Source: Sphingobium estronivorans
Lineage (GTDB): Bacteria > Pseudomonadota > Alphaproteobacteria > Sphingomonadales > Sphingomonadaceae
Assembly: GCF_008692605.1 (NCBI RefSeq)
Contig: NZ_LFCT01000024.1
Span: forward strand, 34,159 to 98,158
Length of the DNA stretch: 64,000 bases
Direction of reading: 5' to 3'
Shown here: in pieces, positions 58,316 to 64,000 of the stretch
How positions within the stretch are numbered: the first letter of the stretch is position 1
Layout: each line of letters begins with the position of its first letter
The notes under the pieces: model-generated
Database searches by the model: none
Seen by the model: only the letters and a program-made list of their open reading frames with translations
Told to the model about the DNA's origin: nothing
Position numbers and translations under genes: made by a program

Positions 58316-60913
58316 ATGGTTCGAATGGGGTCTCGGTTTCGGTGTGCTCTCCTTGCAGCGGTGGCGATCGGCTCGCTGGTGCCAATCGCCCCTGCCCTTG
58401 CTGCGGAAGAGCGACGCATCGAGTACCACATCGAAGCCGGCGACCTGGGCGAGGCCCTGAAGACAGTCAGCCGCCTGTCAGGAAAGGAGATCATCTTCAA
58501 CTCCGAGGCGGTGCTCGGCAAGGCGGCGCCGCGGCTCCAGGGTTCGTTCAGCGCGGATGAAGCTGTCCGGATGCTTCTGGAAGGGTCCGACCTCGTCGCC
58601 CAATATCGAAAGGATGTCATCATCATCCGGGGGCGATCGGAGCCGTCGGGCGATCTAAGCGATCGCTCGGCGGTCCAAAGCGAGATCGTGGTCACGGGAT
58701 CACGAATTCGGGGGAGCGAGCCCGTCTCGCCCGTCGTGGTCGCTACCCGAAGTGAGATCGAGAAAGAGGGTATCCACGATCTGGGTACCTTCGCGCGCAG
58801 CTTGGTTCAAAACTACTCCGGCGGTCAAAATCCGAGCATTCCGGGCGGAGGCCAGGGGACCTCTGAAAATGTCAGTTCTTCCTCGACCCTGAACTTCCGA
58901 GGGCTTGGTCCCGATGCAACGCTCACGCTCTTCAACGGTCATCGAGTCGCTTACGACGCGATGAGCCAAGGCGTGGACATTTCAGCTATTCCCCTCACAG
59001 CATTGGATCGCGTCGAGATCGTCACGGACGGCTCTTCTGCTCTCTATGGGTCAGACGCGGTGGGCGGGGTGGCGAACGTCATCTTCCGCAGAGATTATGA
59101 CGGCGCGACGGTGTCGGCGAGGCTCGGCGGTTCGACGGACGGCGGCGATTTCGAGCAACAATATAACATTGTCACCGGCAAGCGTTGGACCGACGGCGGT
59201 TTCATGGTCGCCTATGACTTCCGGGACGTGACCCCCATTACGGCGAAACAGCGATCATACACTCAGAGCAACGATCCAACAGACACGTTGCAGAGCGGCG
59301 AGCAGCAACACAGCGTCGTTGCCGCCGGACATCAGAAGATCACCGACTCGCTCTCGTTTGAATTTGACGGGCAGTTCAACGATCGTTCCAGTCGCCTCTG
59401 TGTCAATTACACGATAACCGACGGATGTCATGGAACAGGCGCCGACATACGAATTAGTACGCGCTCATGGACGGTGGCGCCGGGCCTGAAATTGGCTCTC
59501 GCAAACAAATGGGATTTGAGGCTAGGCTCGGTTTTCGGCGAGAGCAGAGCGGAACAGCTCGCAGATGTAGCTTTGGGCGGATCACCCTATCTGACGCAAA
59601 GGGGCATCTACACCAACCGCGTGCAATCCTTCGAGGCGAGCGCGGAAGGCCCTCTTTTTAGTTTGCCTGGAGGTAGCGCGCGTCTCGCCTTCGGTGGTGG
59701 CATACGAAAGTCAAAATTCATCCTGGACATTGCTTCCATCCAGAGCGGAAACGCGGTCCCGTCGCAAGAATTCGTAATCAATAGAACCACCTCTTACGGG
59801 TACGGCGAAATATCCCTTCCGGTTATATCGCCGGGCAACAGCGTGCCCCTCGTAAATCGCCTGAGTTTTACGGCAGCGGTGCGGTATGAGAACGTCAGCC
59901 ACGTTGGTGATGTTGCTACACCGAAATTGGGCGCCATATATGCTCCTACTCGAGATATTGCCTTCAAATTCAGCTGGGGGAAGTCGTTCAAAGCGCCGAC
60001 GCAATATCAGTCCGGTCGGCCTCGAAGTGGCTACTCACAGATCGGCGCGACTGCTTACTTCCCTCCAAGTCCCATCTCGGGGACCGTACTTTACGTCTCG
60101 GGCGGCAATCCAGACCTCAAGCCGGAGCGCGCGACGAACTGGACAGTCACAGCCTCACTTACACCCTCCATCGCAGAGGGGCTGAGAATTGACGCGAGCT
60201 ATTTCCGCATTGACTATCGTTCGCGAGCGGTTTCCCCGATACCGCAAAACTCGCTCGCCTTCTCTCCGATCTACGGCGCCTATGTTACGCTTAATCCCAC
60301 AAGGGAGCAGGTTCTGGCCGCGCTTGCCGGAATAACCACGCTCTATGATCAGGGCGGTGGCGACCCAACGACAGCCAACGTAGTCGCGATCGTCACCAAT
60401 TACCTCCAAAATGCGGCCATTCAAAAGATCGACGGCGTCGACCTCGCCATCGACTACAGCTTTCCGGCCGGACCGCACGATCGCATCAATTTGCACGGTG
60501 CAGCGAGCTATCTCGAAAGCGAGCAACAACTAAGCGCCAATCAACCGATGGTCCAACTCGCTGGCATCCTCTACAGACCCCCTCATTGGCGGGCCTCGTC
60601 GTCTATCGAGTGGCAGCACTCCAACCTTTCGGTGTCGGGGGTGCTCTCGTATATTGGCGGTTCTCTCGACAATCGCCTGCCCCCATATGTGCGAGTGGGA
60701 GACTATAAGTCGATCGACCTGATTGCCCAATACGAAACGGCCGCCGATATCGGCGCGCTGTCAAATATGAAATTCTCTCTTTCAGCTTTGAACATCTTTA
60801 ACGAGAAACCTGCCTACGTCCGGACTACGAGCGCCGGCGGCTATCATTACGACTCAAGCAACTATCCGATTACGGGTCGGTTTCTCAGCGTCACGATCAG
60901 CAAGAGCTTTTAA
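58316..60913 (+). CDS. TonB-dependent receptor with STN signalling domain
   Basis: An 865-aa outer-membrane transporter. Signal peptide 1-30 (LLAAVAIGSLVPIAPALA), STN domain about 33-105 (LKTVSRLSGKEIIFNS; LRLLLEGSDL-like helix), plug about 125-250 (IVVTGSRIRG; VEIVTDGSSALYGSDAVGGVANVI), then the barrel ending in VTISKSF. Its STN domain talks to the FecR protein, as in other transducing receptors. In sphingomonad lasso clusters the receptor imports the lasso peptide. Stop TAATG overlaps the isopeptidase start. ATG 58316 was chosen as it starts the signal peptide. Confidence 0.9.
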   Translation: MVRMGSRFRCALLAAVAIGSLVPIAPALAAEERRIEYHIEAGDLGEALKTVSRLSGKEIIFNSEAVLGKAAPRLQGSFSADEAVRMLLEGSDLVAQYRKDVIIIRGRSEPSGDLSDRSAVQSEIVVTGSRIRGSEPVSPVVVATRSEIEKEGIHDLGTFARSLVQNYSGGQNPSIPGGGQGTSENVSSSSTLNFRGLGPDATLTLFNGHRVAYDAMSQGVDISAIPLTALDRVEIVTDGSSALYGSDAVGGVANVIFRRDYDGATVSARLGGSTDGGDFEQQYNIVTGKRWTDGGFMVAYDFRDVTPITAKQRSYTQSNDPTDTLQSGEQQHSVVAAGHQKITDSLSFEFDGQFNDRSSRLCVNYTITDGCHGTGADIRISTRSWTVAPGLKLALANKWDLRLGSVFGESRAEQLADVALGGSPYLTQRGIYTNRVQSFEASAEGPLFSLPGGSARLAFGGGIRKSKFILDIASIQSGNAVPSQEFVINRTTSYGYGEISLPVISPGNSVPLVNRLSFTAAVRYENVSHVGDVATPKLGAIYAPTRDIAFKFSWGKSFKAPTQYQSGRPRSGYSQIGATAYFPPSPISGTVLYVSGGNPDLKPERATNWTVTASLTPSIAEGLRIDASYFRIDYRSRAVSPIPQNSLAFSPIYGAYVTLNPTREQVLAALAGITTLYDQGGGDPTTANVVAIVTNYLQNAAIQKIDGVDLAIDYSFPAGPHDRINLHGAASYLESEQQLSANQPMVQLAGILYRPPHWRASSSIEWQHSNLSVSGVLSYIGGSLDNRLPPYVRVGDYKSIDLIAQYETAADIGALSNMKFSLSALNIFNEKPAYVRTTSAGGYHYDSSNYPITGRFLSVTISKSF

Positions 60914-62958
60914 TGCGACGTCCCCTTCTGGAGGGTGCAGCGATGCTCGCCGCGTCGTCTCTTGCGACTTGGGGCGCGTTCATGTGGTGCAGTGCTGCGG
61001 CGGGGTCGACCGTTCCAGCAAATGCGTCGGAAGTTCGACTGACTCCTAGCGATCTGGTCCGCATATCAGATTTCGGCCCGGTGTTCCCAGGCGCGGGCGA
61101 GCGCATTATCAATCTGTCTCCCGACCGGAGGATGGCCGCTGTCCAGGTGCGGACGGCAGACCCATCATCGAACCGATATCTAATCCGCATCGATGTAGTC
61201 GATCTCACCTCGCGCGGACCGTCGAGAACGATTGATGAAGGCGGGGATTTCACCCTCCAGTTCGTCAGCGGAATCGGAGGCGCGGAAGTGAGCACCGGAT
61301 ACGCGGCCGCCACCCCAATCACATGGTCACGCGACGGGAGATGGGTATATTTTCTCAAGCGATCAGCAGGAACAACGCAGGTATGGCGCGCCGCAGCCAC
61401 CGGAGAACTTAGCGAGGCCGTGACGCACGAGGCAGAAGGAGTGGATGATTTCCTCCTCTTGGCCGATGATCGGCGTCTAGTCTATTCGTCGCGCCAGCGA
61501 GACCCCGTTCTCGAAGACGCCCTGGGAGCAGAGGCGCTCCGGGGATTTCGCTTCGACTCACGTTTTATCCCTCTCATCGACGATGGGCCGCAGGAGTCGG
61601 TTATCAAACGGGTGACTAAAGCAATTGACATGCCCACCGATCATCCTCGGGAGGCAACCGCCGACGAAGAAAGAGAGTTCGTCAGGCATGTCCAGATCGC
61701 GAGCGCCGGCCCCGTAGCGATATCAAAATCGGGTCGAAGCGCGTTCGTTTCCGTTCCGGACGGACAACATGGCCTAAACGGCGGCAAGGTAGCTGTCAGG
61801 CGAGAGAGCGGCGAGGAACAAGTTTGCAATTCGGCGGATTGCGCCGGAGCCTTGGCCATCTGGTGGACGAAGGACGGCAATCGTGTGCGGTTCATTCGTC
61901 GGTATGGCTGGGGAAACAGCGAGATGGCCATCTTTGAATGGAAGCCGGGGCGTTCGGAGCCGGAACGCCTGTATGTCACGCAAGACTTGCTGCTCGACTG
62001 TCAACCGTTGGATGAGGAGTTGGTGTGCGCACGTGAGCGGTCGGCAGACCCAAGGCACATTGTCGTCTTGAATCCGGATACCGGCCGGGCCAGAGTTGTT
62101 TACGATCCCAATCAGGGGTTTCATCGGTTTTCACTTGGCCGCATTGAGCGACTTCATTGGCGGAACGAATTCGGAATCGAGACCTTTGGAGATCTAGTAT
62201 ATCCCGTCGGATATGTGCGCGGCCGGGCCTATCCGTTGATCGTCGTCCAATATATTTCGCGAGGCTTCCTGCGGGGAGGCGTTGGCGACGAGTTCCCAAT
62301 TCAAGCCTTCGCTAACAACGGCTATGCGATCCTCAGCGTTCAGCGCCCGGACGCAAGTCTCCTTCAACGAGAGTTCATCGGCCGGACGCATGACGATAAG
62401 TCAATTGAAAAACTCATAGATCGCCGAAGCGTGCTTTCGTCGATTGAAACTGCTGTTCGCAGCCTAATAGACCGCGGCATCGCAAATCCACTCCAAATCG
62501 GTATTACGGGTTTGAGCGATGGATCGTCTACCGTCCAGTTCGCGCTCATCAACAGTTCGATGTTTCGAGCTGCGTCAGTTAGCGGATGCTGTTGGGATCC
62601 ATACCAAGATGCACTTGTCGGGCCAGGGGCTGCGGAGGCCTATCACGAGAGCGGCTGGCCAGAGCTAATCAACTACGACTCCGACTTCTGGTCGCATATG
62701 TCCCTCATAGAAAACGCCCGGAGAGTCTCGGCTCCCCTGTTGATACAGCAATCCGATGATGAATTCAGAGGAGCGATCGCGAGCTATATCGCTCTAAAGC
62801 AAGCCAATCGCTCAGTGGCACTCTACGTGTTTCCAAACGAACATCATGTGAAGTGGCAGCCAGCTCACAGACTAGCAGCCTACGAACGGAATCTTCGTTG
62901 GTTCGATTTTTGGCTCCGCGGGCTTGGAGATGGACACGAGTGGCGGTCGGACAACTAG
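60913..62958 (+). CDS. atxE: Lasso-peptide isopeptidase (S9 prolyl-oligopeptidase family)
   Basis: A 681-aa secreted or membrane-anchored peptidase. N-terminal signal-like segment (about 8-28), a beta-propeller domain to about residue 420, and the alpha/beta-hydrolase with the GxSxG motif GLSDGS (Ser535), Asp near 615 and His near 644 (PNEHHVK). This matches AtxE2-type isopeptidases, which cut the isopeptide bond of lasso peptides to open the ring. It follows the receptor directly (TAATG overlap). The symbol follows the Asticcacaulis astexin cluster by analogy. Confidence 0.85.
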   Translation: MRRPLLEGAAMLAASSLATWGAFMWCSAAAGSTVPANASEVRLTPSDLVRISDFGPVFPGAGERIINLSPDRRMAAVQVRTADPSSNRYLIRIDVVDLTSRGPSRTIDEGGDFTLQFVSGIGGAEVSTGYAAATPITWSRDGRWVYFLKRSAGTTQVWRAAATGELSEAVTHEAEGVDDFLLLADDRRLVYSSRQRDPVLEDALGAEALRGFRFDSRFIPLIDDGPQESVIKRVTKAIDMPTDHPREATADEEREFVRHVQIASAGPVAISKSGRSAFVSVPDGQHGLNGGKVAVRRESGEEQVCNSADCAGALAIWWTKDGNRVRFIRRYGWGNSEMAIFEWKPGRSEPERLYVTQDLLLDCQPLDEELVCARERSADPRHIVVLNPDTGRARVVYDPNQGFHRFSLGRIERLHWRNEFGIETFGDLVYPVGYVRGRAYPLIVVQYISRGFLRGGVGDEFPIQAFANNGYAILSVQRPDASLLQREFIGRTHDDKSIEKLIDRRSVLSSIETAVRSLIDRGIANPLQIGITGLSDGSSTVQFALINSSMFRAASVSGCCWDPYQDALVGPGAAEAYHESGWPELINYDSDFWSHMSLIENARRVSAPLLIQQSDDEFRGAIASYIALKQANRSVALYVFPNEHHVKWQPAHRLAAYERNLRWFDFWLRGLGDGHEWRSDN

Positions 62959-63042
62959 CCTTCAGCGGGCTTCCACGAGAAGAATCTCCCATATGGCGCT
63001 GCTACATGCGGCGCACTTGTGCCCTATCGCCTCTGATCTGAA

Positions 63043-64000
63043 CTACGCCACCTCGGCATTCAAACCTCGGCCCACGCGCATCGACCGCCAATGCCGGACC
63101 CATGCTTCCGTGTCGACCAACATCAACAGTCGCGTGACATCGCCAACTGTTGGCTGAATGTCGGGGTCGAAGGCCGCTTCAATTGCGACTCTGTCAACAA
63201 TCTTCTCCCCCGCGAGAAAGCCATTCATTAGCCTCTCCTTTATCTCGTCTCGGAAGCGATAGAATATTTGGAAGCTGAACCCTTGTGGACCACCCTTGGT
63301 CTTGCGATCGACGACGACATCCGGAAGTGCCGCGCGGAAGGCCCTCCTAGCCACGGACCTGTCAACGCCTTGGTCGCACTGCAACCAGGCGGGGATCTGC
63401 AGGCAGGTCTCCAGCAGAGGCTGGGACGCCAGAGGATGAAAAACCGGCATACCGTCGCGTTCACGATAGGCATCTAGGGAATGGTGCATACGGATGAGCA
63501 TAGCGATTTGGGCGGCCTTCGCAGGCAGCTTCAAGCTTTCCGGTTGTTCAAGCCAGGGATGATAAACTGGCTTTGAAGCCAGTTCGTCGACAACGGAATC
63601 CATTAGAAACCCGAGCTCGGATTTCCAAACATATCCATCGGCGGATCGACGCCAGGCGCGGATTCCATGCAAGATGACTTCGACACCGTTTGCGCCCGTC
63701 AGCGTCGAAATGTCGCTAACCGTCTTCAGCAGCCCGAGCGACCAACCATTTGAAAGGAGACGATCGGCCAAGGGCCGCGCCGAATGGCTCATGTAGAAGA
63801 CGTTGTCGCCTCCGTTGCCCGTGAAGATTGCTCGGGCATCGAACTGCTTTGCGACCCGGAGCATCGCTGCGTCATATGCTTGGAGATCTAGACGGCCAAA
63901 AGGCTTCGGCAGATGGCGGATCGACGACTGATCCAGGTCGACGTCTTCCAACGCATAGCGCTCTTCGAAAAGGGTCTGAAGCGCCCCGGCTTTTCCGGAG
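63043..64000 (-). CDS. Lasso-peptide cyclase (asparagine-synthase-like), 3' part
   Basis: Partial gene, open from the right edge of the window with 319 codons visible. IFTGNGGDNVFY resembles the ATP-site loop of asparagine-synthetase-type enzymes; the SGGxDS motif and N-terminal half lie beyond 64000. VDRSVARRAFRAALPDVVVDRKTKGG fits the later part of lasso cyclases (C proteins). It closes the precursor's N-terminus onto an Asp or Glu side chain. It converges on the isopeptidase gene with 84 bases between. Precursor (A) and protease (B) genes should lie upstream, off the window. Confidence 0.82.
   Translation of the reverse strand, partial: SGKAGALQTLFEERYALEDVDLDQSSIRHLPKPFGRLDLQAYDAAMLRVAKQFDARAIFTGNGGDNVFYMSHSARPLADRLLSNGWSLGLLKTVSDISTLTGANGVEVILHGIRAWRRSADGYVWKSELGFLMDSVVDELASKPVYHPWLEQPESLKLPAKAAQIAMLIRMHHSLDAYRERDGMPVFHPLASQPLLETCLQIPAWLQCDQGVDRSVARRAFRAALPDVVVDRKTKGGPQGFSFQIFYRFRDEIKERLMNGFLAGEKIVDRVAIEAAFDPDIQPTVGDVTRLLMLVDTEAWVRHWRSMRVGRGLNAEVA

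Noticed and set aside
1..64000. CRISPR arrays, tRNA or rRNA genes, insertion sequence transposases
   Set aside because: I saw no regularly spaced repeats, no tRNA or rRNA-like segment and no transposase-like protein. A scan with dedicated tools could still find small ones.

Overview
The window is GC-rich DNA from an alphaproteobacterium, most likely a sphingomonad (Sphingobium, Novosphingobium or Sphingopyxis type). The grounds are the chromosomal YdbH-YnbE-YdbL operon, the style of the mobilization genes, a MucR/Ros-like regulator, and a lasso-peptide cluster with its own isopeptidase and TonB receptor. Identifications rest on motif and family recognition by eye; no database search was run.

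Layout. (1) 1-4.8 kb is chromosomal backbone: a partial gene, the ydbH-ynbE-ydbL operon, and radC. radC is cut at codon 183, inside its HNHP metal-site motif. (2) At 4.8-6.2 kb a P4-type tyrosine integrase sits directly against the broken radC, marking the left end of a large integrated element. No matching right end (the rest of radC) is visible, so at least 59 kb of the element may lie in this window. (3) 6.3-14.7 kb is the mobilization block: lytic transglycosylase, MobF relaxase, TraD/VirD4-type coupling protein, a ribbon-helix-helix protein, a probable oriT region, a DUF2493 protein and a DUF736 protein with an SSB-like acidic tip. No mating-pore (VirB/Trb) genes are visible. A 725-base gene-free stretch follows and holds an imperfect palindrome with 120-bp arms.

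(4) 15.4-21.4 kb is a tightly packed four-gene operon on the minus strand: an unrecognised 509-aa protein, an 808-aa protein with two phospholipase-D-type HxK sites, a 255-aa class III nucleotide-cyclase-like protein, and a YiiX-type permuted papain amidase carrying a +1 frameshift. I do not recognise this combination. It has the build of a signalling or nuclease defence island and is my best candidate for an undescribed system. (5) 21.7-45.8 kb is an accessory block of some 25 mostly small, mostly unrecognised genes on the minus strand. It includes two related GHKL ATPases (one degenerate), a NPPF DNA methyltransferase next to a DUF3560 protein, a 1719-aa methylase-helicase fusion, a Mom-like DNA-modification protein with a decayed second copy, and a plus-strand P-loop ATPase. 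A G-rich tract occurs upstream of several operon starts here and elsewhere in the element, always in the same orientation.

(6) 45.8-52.2 kb is a PRTRC operon in the order ParB, E, C (ubiquitin-like), a 74-aa protein, F, B (E2-like), A (JAB peptidase) and the ThiF/E1-like protein. It is a prokaryotic ubiquitin-like toolkit whose role is unknown. (7) 52.4-55.5 kb carries a MucR-like regulator lacking a zinc cysteine, a Toprim primase-like protein and a PD-(D/E)XK nuclease-like protein. (8) 55.9-64 kb is an uptake and processing half of a lasso-peptide cluster: a short coupled leader ORF, a MarR-like regulator, a FecI-type sigma factor, a FecR anti-sigma factor, a TonB receptor with an STN domain, a lasso-peptide isopeptidase and, convergently, the 3' part of the lasso cyclase. 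The precursor and protease genes should lie just beyond 64000.
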